Assembly: GCF_030848495.1 (NCBI RefSeq)
Contig: NZ_JAVDDT010000011.1
Span: forward strand, 1 to 64,000
Source: Natronospira bacteriovora
Lineage (GTDB): Bacteria > Pseudomonadota > Gammaproteobacteria > Natronospirales > Natronospiraceae
Reading direction: 5' to 3'
DNA length: 64,000 nt
In this document: piece by piece, positions 8,546-18,172 of the stretch
How positions within the stretch are numbered: the first letter of the stretch is position 1
How the letters are laid out: each line of letters opens with the position of its first letter
Position numbers and translations under genes: made by a program
The notes under the pieces: model-generated
What the model saw: only the letters and a program-made list of their open reading frames with translations
Told to the model about the DNA's origin: nothing
Databases searched by the model: none

Positions 8546-10471
8546 TCAAGCGTCGCCGGATTTGGTCACGAGCGTGGCGCTGCCATCCCAATTTTCACTC
8601 GGCGGTTGCTGACGATAGCGGCTGATGATGTCCAGATAGAGGCCGGCGACCGGATCATCCCGTCGCTTCAGAATGTCGGAAAAGCCGGCCGCTGCCTGTG
8701 ACCACTGCCGCGATCGATAGGCATCCAGGGCTTCGGCAAACAGCCCAAGTTCCGCCAGGGTGTCAGCGTCAGCCATTGCTTCCAGCATCAGCGGTTCGTG
8801 AACGGAAACCGGCGACTTTCGCCCCTTGACCCGAACTCGATCCAGCTCCCGATAAAGGTACTGTGGCGCCCGATCCCGTGTGGCCTGGCTGACGATGACG
8901 GGCACACCGTAACGTCGGGTAAGCCCTTCCAGGCGGGAGGCGAGATTCACCGCATCACCCACCACCGTATAATTGAGGCGATCGGCCGAACCCATGTTGC
9001 CGGCAACGGCCGTTCCACTGTTGATCCCCACCCGCAGTTGCAGATCCGGCCGGCCATCAGCCTCCGCCATGTTCAGGGCCTGCATGCTCTGCTGCATGGC
9101 CAGGGCGGCGGCGACGGCATGGCTGGCATGGTACGGGTCCGGCAAGGGTGCGGCGAATACGGCCATCACGGCATCGCCGATGTACTTGTCGATGACCCCC
9201 TGATTCGCCTCGATGTCGCCAGACAGGCGGGTCAGGTAGTGATTGAGGAAATCCAGCAGTTCCGATGGCGGGAGGCGCTCGGCCAGCGCGGTGAAGCCGA
9301 CGATGTCGGCGAACAGAATGCTCACCTCCCGCTCTTCCCCGCCCAGCTCGATGTCCCGGCTGAGTAGCTCTTCCGCGATGGCTGGCGAAACCACTTTGCC
9401 CAGCAGGCCGCGCACCCGGTCCCGATCCTCGAGCCCGTGTGCCATGCGATTGAAGGCGCGTCCCAGGGCGCCCAGCTCGTCCCGTTGACGAACATGGACA
9501 CGGCTGCGGTAATCGCCCTCGGCAATGCGCACCGCGCCCTCGCGCAACTGGCGCACCGGCCCGCTCACGCGGCGGGCCACCCAGACGGCACCCACTGCCG
9601 TCAGACCCAGGCCCAGCAGCATCAGCACCAGCAGTATCCGCTGAAGGCGCGCATAGGGGGCCATGGCGGCATCCAGGGAACGGTGCATGCCGGCCATGAG
9701 CTGGCGCTGATCGTCCATGCCCAGGGGATACAGCAGGGACACATAATCCTCACCGGCAAGGCGCAGGTTGAAGGCGCTGCCCGGCGACCCGGGGTTCGTC
9801 GCCAACTGGTCGGACAGGGCCTGTCGCTCGGCCGCTGGCAGGGTGGATGCAAGCGGCCGCCACGCGGTCTCTTCCCGGACCATCAGACTGATATGCGACT
9901 GGGTCACTTCGCGGAAATGCGCCACGAAAGGATCATCCACCGCAAAGCCCATGGCCACCCAGGCATCGTGCCGCGGGATCAGAACCGGCACGACCACCAA
10001 CTGAAAAGGCTCACCGTCGATCAGCACGATTGCGGTGGCCTCGCCATGGGGATCTGCCTGTGCTGCCGCCAGCAGTTCCGGGTGAATGAATGCCGCGGCT
10101 TCCTCCCCCTCGCCCAGGGTGCTGGCGATGACCTCGCTATCGAGAGAGAGCAGGTACATGATGTCCGCCCCGATGCGGTGACCATGGTTGTGCAGCATGG
10201 ACTCGATGGTCGGCCCGTCGCGGGTGGCGTAGGCAGACTTGAAGGCGAAATCGTCGGCCAGCAGCACGGCGGCCTGAAGAAGGCGAGTATCCCGCTCCTC
10301 CAGGAGACTGGAGAAGACCCCGGCGGATACCTCCAGGGCGTTGCGGATCTCCGTGCCGGCCGTGATGCGGCCAGCCCAGTTGCTGAAACCCAGCGCGACG
10401 GCCTGAGTGAGCGTGAACAGCGCCAGGAAGAGAACAAGCAGGCGGGTCTGAAAGCGCCGGAATCGAAACAT
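8546..10471 (-). CDS. membrane class III adenylate/guanylate cyclase with HAMP
   Basis: 641 residues. A first membrane helix (about 9-30) and a second (LLVLMLLGLGLTAVGAVWVA, about 275-298) enclose a roughly 240-residue periplasmic sensor of double-Cache-like size. A HAMP domain follows, then the cyclase domain opening EREVSILFADIVGFTALAER. Both metal aspartates (FADIVGF and YIGDAVMAVF), the purine-binding lysine of DKYIGDA, and the transition-state N and R of VVGDAVNLASRLEGL are present, so it should be active, with ATP as the likely substrate. The last 80 residues resemble a degenerate TPR. It sits between the cupredoxin and Mpo1-like genes in a same-strand run. Confidence 0.93.
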   Translation of the reverse strand: MFRFRRFQTRLLVLFLALFTLTQAVALGFSNWAGRITAGTEIRNALEVSAGVFSSLLEERDTRLLQAAVLLADDFAFKSAYATRDGPTIESMLHNHGHRIGADIMYLLSLDSEVIASTLGEGEEAAAFIHPELLAAAQADPHGEATAIVLIDGEPFQLVVVPVLIPRHDAWVAMGFAVDDPFVAHFREVTQSHISLMVREETAWRPLASTLPAAERQALSDQLATNPGSPGSAFNLRLAGEDYVSLLYPLGMDDQRQLMAGMHRSLDAAMAPYARLQRILLVLMLLGLGLTAVGAVWVARRVSGPVRQLREGAVRIAEGDYRSRVHVRQRDELGALGRAFNRMAHGLEDRDRVRGLLGKVVSPAIAEELLSRDIELGGEEREVSILFADIVGFTALAERLPPSELLDFLNHYLTRLSGDIEANQGVIDKYIGDAVMAVFAAPLPDPYHASHAVAAALAMQQSMQALNMAEADGRPDLQLRVGINSGTAVAGNMGSADRLNYTVVGDAVNLASRLEGLTRRYGVPVIVSQATRDRAPQYLYRELDRVRVKGRKSPVSVHEPLMLEAMADADTLAELGLFAEALDAYRSRQWSQAAAGFSDILKRRDDPVAGLYLDIISRYRQQPPSENWDGSATLVTKSGDA

Positions 10472-10569
10472 CGGCTCAGCTCACTCCTGCCGGGCATGCA
10501 AGGCAACTGTGATCAATCCATTCAAGGCGGCCGCCGACGACGGACGCGAATGGATTGATCGCAGGCTCC

Positions 10570-11250
10570 CTATCGGTACCCACGACGACCGGGGCGTGGT
10601 GCGCGACGGGGTGAAGGGCCGCTCTGAATCTCCAGTGTCGAATCCAGCTTCAGACGTTCGCCCGCGGCCAGCTCACCTTCATGCAACGTCATTCGCCCAT
10701 CGGATAGGCCGTGATGCCAGACCTCCACTCGGTAACGTCCCGCCGGCAATGAAGGACTTTCCCATCGACCACCCTCATCGCTGAGCCCATGCCATGGCGT
10801 ATCCACCACATAGATGTGGCCCAGCATCCAGTCATGGATATTGCAGGCGATGGTGACAATCCCCGCCTGGGGAAAATGCACGGGCCTGGCCGGCATGCCT
10901 GTATACAGGGGCAACTCGAAGGTCTTGGCCTCGGAGAAGGAATAAACGTGATGACGGATGTCATCCTTGTTGGGGAACATCACCTCGGTACCCACGGGGA
11001 TGGTAATGGCGGCCGGAACGAAGGCCCGATCAATCTGGTCGATCCGGACCCGGGGCGAATCAGGGCGGTCCGGCTCGGCGTCAAGTGTCCGCACCACCAC
11101 CGCAGCGTTGGCAAGCCCGTCCCCCGCGGAATCCATCAGATGAACATCAAACCCGGCCGCCGACACCGGCATGGCCAGAACAGCGGACAGCAGGAGTGGC
11201 ACCAGCGTGGTGGAACAGCTCAGAGTTCCTGCATGAAGCTTAACTGCCAT
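10570..11250 (-). CDS. exported cupredoxin (plastocyanin-like) protein
   Basis: 226 residues with a signal peptide (LVPLLLSAVLAMPVSAAG). The mature protein has a carboxypeptidase-regulatory-like beta segment, then a cupredoxin core: PAAITIPVGTEVMFPNKDD, RHHVYSFSEAK, and VTIACNIHDWMLGHIYVV. These supply the type 1 copper ligands His, Cys, His and Met. Proteins of this type are often annotated as methylamine utilisation proteins. The C-terminal tail is Arg/Pro-rich. The start codon overlaps the end of the barrel gene by 31 bases with a GGAG site inside it, implying translational coupling. A periplasmic redox or copper role is inferred. Confidence 0.85.
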   Translation of the reverse strand: MAVKLHAGTLSCSTTLVPLLLSAVLAMPVSAAGFDVHLMDSAGDGLANAAVVVRTLDAEPDRPDSPRVRIDQIDRAFVPAAITIPVGTEVMFPNKDDIRHHVYSFSEAKTFELPLYTGMPARPVHFPQAGIVTIACNIHDWMLGHIYVVDTPWHGLSDEGGRWESPSLPAGRYRVEVWHHGLSDGRMTLHEGELAAGERLKLDSTLEIQSGPSPRRAPRPGRRGYR

Positions 11251-12095
11251 CGCGTGGCTCCATAGGAAATGTCATTGTCGGTGGTTACATCGGTGAAACG
11301 CCCGATGAGGTTGATGGAGGCACGATCACCCAGCGGAATGGACACGCCGGCCTGAACACTCCAGGCCTGCCCATCAATGCGGTAGGTGCGAAAACTCTCG
11401 CCAAAGACCGGGTCATCCAGCCACGGCAGCTGCTCGTCATCGAAGAGATCCGGATCGGTGGTGCTGGCATTGAAGTCGCCCCTCTGATAGGCAAGGCCCG
11501 ACAGCCAGAGCCAGCCATTGTCCATGCGGTAATCCAGGTCCGTCTGCAACCCGAGCGTGGAGAGGCGGAAGACATTGTAGGGGGCATTGCCTTCATCCCG
11601 TCGCACATTGTCCGGCGACTGGCGGTCGTAAGCCAAGCCGACCCGAAGCTGCCAGTGCTCGCCAACACCGCGCCCGGTGCTTGCACCGATGGACTGGCGC
11701 GTGCCTTCTCGCCACTCGTCCTTCACCCCGTGGTAACCGTAATCCAGATGGGCGGCAATCCAGGGAGCCTGCGGCCCCAGGCCCAGGCGGCGGTGGTAAT
11801 GACCGGAAACGACGAGGCGGGATTCATTGAGATCGTCAAATCGATCGTGCAGACGCGCGCCAATCGCCACAGTGGCATCCAGGGTGCCCCATTCCCGCAG
11901 GTCGAAGGGACGCAACCAGGCCAGTTCGGCATCAAGCAGCGTATCGCTGCGTTCGTCTTGTGCCTGCGCGGCCCGGTTCAGGTTGTCATCATGACTCAGC
12001 TGAACGGACACATCGCCGAACCAGCTCATGGCCGTGACATCGAGCGGCAGAGCGGCCAACAGCAACGGGCAAGCGGCACGGATACAGCGCAACAT
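11220..12095 (-). CDS. outer-membrane beta-barrel protein of unknown function
   Basis: 291 residues from the ATG after GGGAGGA. A signal peptide (ending near DVTAMS) precedes alternating amphipathic strands rich in aromatic residues: LDATVAIGARLHDRFDD, RLVVSGHYHRRLGL, WIAAHLDYGYHG, WQLRVGLAYDRQS, and a terminal strand ATRWQLSFMQEL that almost ends in an aromatic as barrel proteins do. I do not recognise the family. It heads the five-gene minus-strand run and overlaps the cupredoxin gene, so the two probably act together in the envelope. Confidence 0.7.
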   Translation of the reverse strand: MLRCIRAACPLLLAALPLDVTAMSWFGDVSVQLSHDDNLNRAAQAQDERSDTLLDAELAWLRPFDLREWGTLDATVAIGARLHDRFDDLNESRLVVSGHYHRRLGLGPQAPWIAAHLDYGYHGVKDEWREGTRQSIGASTGRGVGEHWQLRVGLAYDRQSPDNVRRDEGNAPYNVFRLSTLGLQTDLDYRMDNGWLWLSGLAYQRGDFNASTTDPDLFDDEQLPWLDDPVFGESFRTYRIDGQAWSVQAGVSIPLGDRASINLIGRFTDVTTDNDISYGATRWQLSFMQEL

Positions 12096-12246
12096 CGCGT
12101 CCTCCCGGCAGGGTGAACCGGATACTCCCCGGCATTCGGCCACCCTGAGTATAGACGCCAGATAGGCACGCGGCGCCCCGCCTCCCCGCAGCGGGTGGAA
12201 AGGATAGAATCATTGCCGCTTGGTCTCGCTGGACTATCATTGAGGA

Positions 12247-15150
12247 ATGTCGATACGGTTTCGCGCCATCCCCCTCCTGTTGACGGCACTGCTCCTGTTG
12301 TCGGGTGCCGTCATGGCCGATCATCCGCTGCACCCGATCCAGGGACAGCCGCCGGTGGCGCGCTTTGCCATTGATCTCGATGTATTCGCCCAGAATCTGG
12401 CCATCGCCCAGGGCCCCGACGGACTGGTCTATGTGGGCAATGCCGACGGCCTTCTGACCTTCGATGGTGCCCACTGGCGCCATCACCCGCTGCCGGATGG
12501 CTCCCGGGTGCTCACCCTGCTTCATGACGGCGAACGGCTCTACGTGGGGGGAACGGAGCGTTTCGGCTACGTGGAGCACGATCAGGCCGGTGTGCCGCAC
12601 TTCAGGGATCTCACCGCGCTGTTCAGGCCCTTGATGGGCGAGGAAGGCTTTGGGGAGATATGGGACATCCTGCCCACCCGGGACGGCGTCTATTTCCGCG
12701 GGCTGCGCCACCTCTTTCATTACGCTCACGATGACGGCGCCACCCGGCTATGGCACCACCCCGGACGATTCGGTGCCCTGGCCACGGATGCCGATGGCCT
12801 CCTCCTGCTTCAGTTCCGTGAAGTGGGCCTCAAGACCCTGGTGGACGGACGCTTCGAACTCGTCGCCGGTGGTGAGCAGCTGAGCGATTTCGTCTTCCAC
12901 CTGCTGCCGGGCGCGGACGAAACACTGGTGGCGGCCGCCATGGACGGGCGCTGGCTCGCCTACAGGGACGGTGGCGTGGAAACCTGGACGGCACCGGCCG
13001 GCCTGCCCGACGCCAATCACTTCACCGCCTTCGCGGTGCTGCCGGACGGCAGCTGGGCCCTGGGCGGGCGCTCCGGCGATCTCTATCTGCTTGACCCGGA
13101 AACGTCCGCCTACAGCCGGATCGGCCTGGGAACGGATGCCTTGCAGGCCATCACCCCGAGCCGGGTGGGAGGCGGGCTGCTGGTGCAAACCGACCTGGAG
13201 ACGCTGCATGTGGACTGGCCACCGACCTGGACCCTGTCCGATGACGACAGTGGCCTCATGGGGCATGTCACCCGCTTTGCCCGCTGGCAGGACCGGAAAC
13301 TCATCCTAAGCACTTCCGGCGCCTTTCTGCTGGATCAGACCGACAGCAAGCCATCCGGCCTCAGTCTTCAACGCTCAAACTGGACACAGTTCGAGGCCTG
13401 GGACTGGCTCGCCCTGGCGCCCGACAGGGCGCTGCTTGCGGAAACCTACCATTTGATGGAAATCACCCCCGACGGGGCGACGGCGATCTCCGATTCCAGC
13501 CTCTATCCGCGCAGCATGAAGCGCAGTCGCTTTGACGACCGCCTCATCTACGTGGGTACCGCACTGGGCCTGGCCATCGCAAGGCAATCCGGCGATCACT
13601 GGGAATGGCTGCGCCTGCCGGAGAAGCCCGCTGCACGGATCCTCGGCATTGCTGAAATCGCGCACGGCGAACTGCTGCTGGCAAGCCATCATCACGGCAT
13701 CATCCACGTCACCCTCAATACCGAACTGGACGGCATCGATCAGTGGCGGGCGGTGGATGCAGCGTCCGGCATCGATGACGGCAGCGGTGAAAACGGCCTC
13801 TGCCATCTCCTGCGTCATCGGGATGGCCGGATCACCGCCAGCACCAGTGGCGGTCTCTGGCAGTGGGACGGCGATTATTTCCAGGCAGTTTCGCAACCCG
13901 GCCTGGATGCGCATCGCGCCGACCACAGCCCGTTCCATCTCCGGGAGGGCCCCAGGGGCGAACTGTGGGCCTTCAGCCACAACCGTCTCCTGCGGCATGC
14001 CAGAGACGATGAATGGGAACGATTCGAGGTGGCCGAAGCGCTCAGCCGTGGCGCGATCACCGAACTGGGCTTCGATCGCGACGGGCATGTGCTGGTGGGC
14101 AGTATCGGGCGGCTGCTGTTCCACCACAGCGGCATCCGCGCTGATCACGGTGAGGTACCGCAGGTCTCGCTGCGACGTGCCATCCTGCAACACGCCGATG
14201 GCCGCAGGGAAGCCCTGGCGCTGGACCCGGATCGGGTTCACCAGCTGCCCCGCGATCACTACGCCCTGATCCTGGAGCTCGCCGTGCCGGACTACGCCAC
14301 CAACTCCGGCGTCCGCTTTCGCTCCCGACTGGCCGGAGTGGAACCTGAAATCTCGGACTGGTACTCGTCGAACCTCATCACCTACTCCTTCCTCAGCCCC
14401 GGTGACTACCGCTTCGAGCTATGGGGACAGGACGGACGCGGCCGCACCAGCGAGGCGGCTCCCTTCCGCTTCGAGATCCTGCCCCCCTGGTACCAGACCA
14501 GCTGGGCCTACAGCCTCTGGGGTCTGCTCATGGTGCTGTCGGGGGTCAGCCTGACCGTGGGCGTCATCCGCTGGCGCACCTATCGCATCAGCGCCGAACA
14601 CCGCCGCCTGGCGGAAATCGTGGAAGGGCGTACCCGGCAGCTTTCACTGGCTAATCGCCGCCTCAAGGACATGGCCAACATCGACGGCCTGACCGCGATT
14701 GCCAACCGGCGCCGACTGGATGAATACATGACGGAGGCGCTCAATCACTGCCGTCAGGAAGGGGTTCCCCTGGCGATCCTGCTGCTGGACGTGGATCACT
14801 TCAAGGCCTATAACGACCAGGGAGGTCATGTCGCCGGTGACGTGGCGTTACGCCAGATCGCCCTGATGCTGGAAGAGGCACCCCGGCGCCCGGAGGATCT
14901 GGCGGCCCGTTACGGCGGTGAGGAATTCCTGCTGCTCATGCCGGGCGCCAGTGAGACGGCGGCACGGGAAGTGGCTGAAGGGATACGCCGACGGGTAGAA
15001 GCGTCCGATCTCGAACTGACGGTGTCAATCGGTGTCTCCAGCCGTGTCCCGTCAAGGGACGACAACTGCCAGCGACTGATCGATTCCGCGGACCAGCCCC
15101 TTTACCGAGCCAAGGCGGAAGGCCGAAACCGGGTTGTCTTGGCCGGTTAG
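12247..15150 (+). CDS. periplasmic propeller sensor with GGDEF diguanylate cyclase
   Basis: 967 residues: signal peptide (to about residue 24), then roughly 620 residues of two-component-regulator-type propeller repeats (LVYVGNADGLLTFDGAHWRH and similar blades), a Y_Y_Y domain (about 660-765, ending FLSPGDYRFELWGQDGRGR), one membrane helix (about 755-778), a coiled coil and a GGDEF domain. DGLTAIANRRRLDEY, LLLDVDHFKAYND and RYGGEEFLLL indicate an active cyclase, and RPED upstream gives the inhibitory I-site. Only a GAGG touching the ATG is seen, so the start is less certain. The architecture is that of hybrid polysaccharide sensors with the kinase replaced by GGDEF. It is divergent from the barrel/cupredoxin run. 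Confidence 0.92.
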   Translation: MSIRFRAIPLLLTALLLLSGAVMADHPLHPIQGQPPVARFAIDLDVFAQNLAIAQGPDGLVYVGNADGLLTFDGAHWRHHPLPDGSRVLTLLHDGERLYVGGTERFGYVEHDQAGVPHFRDLTALFRPLMGEEGFGEIWDILPTRDGVYFRGLRHLFHYAHDDGATRLWHHPGRFGALATDADGLLLLQFREVGLKTLVDGRFELVAGGEQLSDFVFHLLPGADETLVAAAMDGRWLAYRDGGVETWTAPAGLPDANHFTAFAVLPDGSWALGGRSGDLYLLDPETSAYSRIGLGTDALQAITPSRVGGGLLVQTDLETLHVDWPPTWTLSDDDSGLMGHVTRFARWQDRKLILSTSGAFLLDQTDSKPSGLSLQRSNWTQFEAWDWLALAPDRALLAETYHLMEITPDGATAISDSSLYPRSMKRSRFDDRLIYVGTALGLAIARQSGDHWEWLRLPEKPAARILGIAEIAHGELLLASHHHGIIHVTLNTELDGIDQWRAVDAASGIDDGSGENGLCHLLRHRDGRITASTSGGLWQWDGDYFQAVSQPGLDAHRADHSPFHLREGPRGELWAFSHNRLLRHARDDEWERFEVAEALSRGAITELGFDRDGHVLVGSIGRLLFHHSGIRADHGEVPQVSLRRAILQHADGRREALALDPDRVHQLPRDHYALILELAVPDYATNSGVRFRSRLAGVEPEISDWYSSNLITYSFLSPGDYRFELWGQDGRGRTSEAAPFRFEILPPWYQTSWAYSLWGLLMVLSGVSLTVGVIRWRTYRISAEHRRLAEIVEGRTRQLSLANRRLKDMANIDGLTAIANRRRLDEYMTEALNHCRQEGVPLAILLLDVDHFKAYNDQGGHVAGDVALRQIALMLEEAPRRPEDLAARYGGEEFLLLMPGASETAAREVAEGIRRRVEASDLELTVSIGVSSRVPSRDDNCQRLIDSADQPLYRAKAEGRNRVVLAG

Positions 15151-15356
15151 ACAGGCGACGGGCATCCATCGGCTTCCCTCGTTTCCGGCCCCTTGTCCAC
15201 CTTCAGGGGCGTGGGCCGACCATGCCCGTGCATGGAAATGGGGCAGTTTTTGACATATCGTTAAAGGCAAGGGAGTGCATCGGGCCGTTTCGTCGCGTGG
15301 CCGGGACAGGGAGACCGAACCGGGGGTGGGCTTTATCCGGGCAGACGGAGGAAAAG

Positions 15357-17606
15357 ATGCTGACTGATTGGCGATTCGGCCTGACGTTCATTGCGCTCCT
15401 GTGGCTGGGCCCAGCCGCTGTGCCGCCGGCAAGCGCTTCCGACAACCCCCTGATGCTCTCGGCAGAGGAACGCCGAAGTACCGAAGGCCACCTGCAGGTT
15501 CACGTGGACAGCGCGGCCGGGCGTGATTTTTCCGCCCAGCTCGAACGGGCGCGTGGCGGGCAGTACCAGCTCAGCGAGGAAGCCTCGCCCCACTTCGGTT
15601 ATTCCGACGCCGCCATCTGGCTCTATCTGCCGATCAGCGCGCCCGTGGATGAAGGGGGGGAATGGCTGGTGGAAATCCAGCACCCGCTGCTGGGCGAGGT
15701 CTCGGTGGAAGCCCATCATGCAGACGGTCGCGTACAACGCTGGGAAGCGGGCCAGAAGGTGCCCTTCGCGCAATGGCCGAAGGAGCATCGCAACGTCACC
15801 ATCCCATTGCACATGGAAGCCGGTGAGCAGGTGGAACTGCTGTTTCGGATTGCCAGCAACAGTTCCCTGCAGACTCCCATCGTTGTGTGGCCGGAGGCGG
15901 CCTTTGCCGAGGCCAACCAGCAAGCCAATCTCTGGTTCGGCCTCTTCTATGGCGTGATCCTGGCCCTGCTGCTCTACAACCTGCTGCTGTATTTCGGCCT
16001 GCGGGACATCAGCTATCTCTATTACGTCGCCTACGTTGGCCTCTATCTGCTGTCGCAGCTGATTCTCAATGGCCTGGCCTTTCAGTATCTCTGGCCACGG
16101 GCCACCGCCTGGGCGGAGATGTCCACATCAGTGATCGTGGCCATGGCCTTTGTCGCCGCGGCCCTGTTCTCGCGATCCTTCCTGCAGCTACCCTCGCGCA
16201 TGCCCGTGGCCAACAAGGTGGTGCTGGGTCTGGCCGGTGCCTTCGTGCTAGCCGTGCTGCTGGCCATCGTCTTCAGCCCGCGTGTCGGGGTTCAGCTTAC
16301 CGCCGGGCTGTCGGTCATCAACACCTTTGCGCTGGTGGCCATCGCCACATTGTCTCTGCGAGCCGGCTTTCTGCAGGCACGCTACTTCCTCCTGGCCTGG
16401 ACCATCTTCCTGCTGGGCACGGCCATCTACGGCCTGCGGGCCATCGGCCTGCTACCGAATGTCTTCCTGACCGAGTTCGGTGTACAGATTGGCGCCGTGG
16501 TGCAAATGCTCATGCTCAGTTTTGCCCTCGCCCACCGCATGCGAGTCACGGAATGGGAGAAAGCCCGGGTGGAGCGCGAAGCCAAGGTCAATCTGGAGAA
16601 ACGCGTCCGGGAACGAACCGCCGAACTGGATAGCGCGCTGGGTGAACTGTCCAACAGCAACAAGCGCCTGGAAAACCGCACCCGCCTGTTCGAATCCCTG
16701 GTGGAGGTGAACCAGTTGGCCCCGGGCGTGCGCAACCCGGAATCCCTGCTGGTCCAGACCCTGCCCCTGCTGGCCCGCGCCCTGCCGGACACCGGCCTGG
16801 CGGTGGTGGCCCGAGTCCCCAAACGGGCCACGGCCATCACCCATGTGCATTTCCACGGCATCGAGCCGGCCATCCAGAAACGCATCCTCGGCCTGCTGCG
16901 CGGCAAACGCATCGACAGCGAGCTGCCGGTCAAGCTGCCGGATCTGGGCGATGGCCACCAGGGCCTGCTGATCACCATGAACAACCGTCTGCGTCAGCTG
17001 GAAGGCCTGTTCATCATGGTGAAGAAGGGCAGCAACTTCCAGGCCGATGAACGCGAGGCCGGCGTGCTGTTTGCCGACCACCTGGGCGCGTCCATGGAAG
17101 CGGTGCTGCTGCAACGCCGCCTGGAAGCGCGTGCCGACACGGAGATGAAGACCGGCCTGTACAAGCGGGCCCACCTGGAGAAGGTTCTGCACCGCGAGAT
17201 CGAGCACCGCAAGGCCCATGACGCCCTGGATTTCGGGATGCTCTGCCTGCGGGTGCACGGACTGGACAGCGCCCGTGAACAGTACGGGGATCAGGCGGCG
17301 GAGCAAATCGTTCTGGCCACTGCCCGCGGCCTCCGGGAGCATTGTCGCCCGGGTGACGAGGCCGGCCACTGGCGGGGTGAACAGCTGGCCCTGGTCTGCC
17401 CCGGCACCCGCCGCCAGGAAATGGAGAAGTTGCAGACCATGCTGGGCAAGGCGCTCAACGGCCAGAAGCTCACCCTCACCGCGCGGGACGGCAGCCCGAT
17501 CGACTACACGGTGATGGTGGAGATGGGCGCGTCCACATCGGATGAGGCGACGCCTGAAGCCGTTTCGGAGCAGGCGGTTGAGAACATGCGAAAGGGCGCT
17601 CGCTGA
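15357..17606 (+). CDS. 7TMR-DISM receptor with degenerate GGDEF
   Basis: 749 residues from the ATG 6 bases after GGAGG (45 upstream codons discarded). Signal peptide, an extracellular 7TMR-DISMED2-type beta domain (about 25-165), seven membrane helices (about 175-385, beginning LWFGLFYGVILALLLYNLLL), a coiled coil (KVNLEKRVRERTAELDSALG), a GAF-like stretch and a C-terminal GGDEF-like fold. The catalytic signature is lost: where GG(D/E)EF is expected the sequence reads HWRGEQLALVC, and the metal-binding LxxDxDxFK is replaced by LCLRVHGLDSAREQYG. It should therefore not make c-di-GMP; binding GTP or c-di-GMP, or docking another GGDEF protein, are possibilities. It lies just after the propeller-GGDEF gene. 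Confidence 0.9.
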   Translation: MLTDWRFGLTFIALLWLGPAAVPPASASDNPLMLSAEERRSTEGHLQVHVDSAAGRDFSAQLERARGGQYQLSEEASPHFGYSDAAIWLYLPISAPVDEGGEWLVEIQHPLLGEVSVEAHHADGRVQRWEAGQKVPFAQWPKEHRNVTIPLHMEAGEQVELLFRIASNSSLQTPIVVWPEAAFAEANQQANLWFGLFYGVILALLLYNLLLYFGLRDISYLYYVAYVGLYLLSQLILNGLAFQYLWPRATAWAEMSTSVIVAMAFVAAALFSRSFLQLPSRMPVANKVVLGLAGAFVLAVLLAIVFSPRVGVQLTAGLSVINTFALVAIATLSLRAGFLQARYFLLAWTIFLLGTAIYGLRAIGLLPNVFLTEFGVQIGAVVQMLMLSFALAHRMRVTEWEKARVEREAKVNLEKRVRERTAELDSALGELSNSNKRLENRTRLFESLVEVNQLAPGVRNPESLLVQTLPLLARALPDTGLAVVARVPKRATAITHVHFHGIEPAIQKRILGLLRGKRIDSELPVKLPDLGDGHQGLLITMNNRLRQLEGLFIMVKKGSNFQADEREAGVLFADHLGASMEAVLLQRRLEARADTEMKTGLYKRAHLEKVLHREIEHRKAHDALDFGMLCLRVHGLDSAREQYGDQAAEQIVLATARGLREHCRPGDEAGHWRGEQLALVCPGTRRQEMEKLQTMLGKALNGQKLTLTARDGSPIDYTVMVEMGASTSDEATPEAVSEQAVENMRKGAR

Positions 17607-17625
17607 TTCGATTCTTCCCCTTCTT

Positions 17626-17672
17626 GCATCCCTCCCCGCGGCTATTTAATCTGGCCGCGGGGAAAGGGATGC
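17626..17672. repeat. long inverted repeat without T run
   Basis: GCATCCC and TCCCCGCGGC pair with GCCGCGGGGA and GGGATGC around an AT-rich loop (TATTTAATCTG), with one small bulge. It lies in the 152-base gap after the 7TMR-DISM gene. It could end that transcript but lacks a T tract on either strand, so a regulatory hairpin before the next gene is equally possible. Confidence 0.6.
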
Positions 17673-17758
17673 CCTGATCCGCGAACTCGATATCGGTCTC
17701 ACCGGGCGCGAGGGGGCGAATCAGTGGTTCCCAGGGAACAAGAATAAAGGGGACGATC

Positions 17759-18157
17759 ATGCACCAGCGCTCACTGCTGCCCACCGAAGCACCTCGCCAT
17801 CTTCTGCCGCCGAACGCGGTACGCCGCCAGCCCTGGTGGAAGAGCCGAAGCAGCCGCAAGGATTTGCGGAGCAATGTCTGGAGCCAGGGCGGGCTCGCGG
17901 CATTGGCCGTCTACACCGGCAGCTGGCTGACCACCGTCCCCCTTGAAGTGCTTTTCTTCATCGGCGCCCTGCTGTTCGCCTTCTACCATGAAATCCGGGC
18001 ACGCCAGGTGCTCTTTCAGATCGGGGATGGCTCTTCCCCGCACCATGTATTCGCTTCGGCTGGCCAGCGCCAGGATTCAGAACCCTCTCGTGAAACAGGG
18101 GATCGGCCACGGCCACCCGCAGCGGTCGCCCGCCAGGCGCGTCCTTCCCGGGACTGA
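17759..18157 (+). CDS. small membrane protein, unknown
   Basis: 132 residues, ATG 6 bases after AAGGGG. A basic N-terminal part (WWKSRSSRKDLRSN) is followed by two close hydrophobic segments (GGLAALAVYTGSWLTTV and LEVLFFIGALLFAFYH), then a polar, Pro/Arg-rich tail that looks poorly conserved. No family recognised. It ends 15 bases before the rhomboid gene on the same strand, so the two may be co-transcribed. The ribosome site, the membrane segments and the spacing are the only support. Confidence 0.5.
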   Translation: MHQRSLLPTEAPRHLLPPNAVRRQPWWKSRSSRKDLRSNVWSQGGLAALAVYTGSWLTTVPLEVLFFIGALLFAFYHEIRARQVLFQIGDGSSPHHVFASAGQRQDSEPSRETGDRPRPPAAVARQARPSRD

Positions 18158-18172
18158 AGCGGGCTTCCTCTC

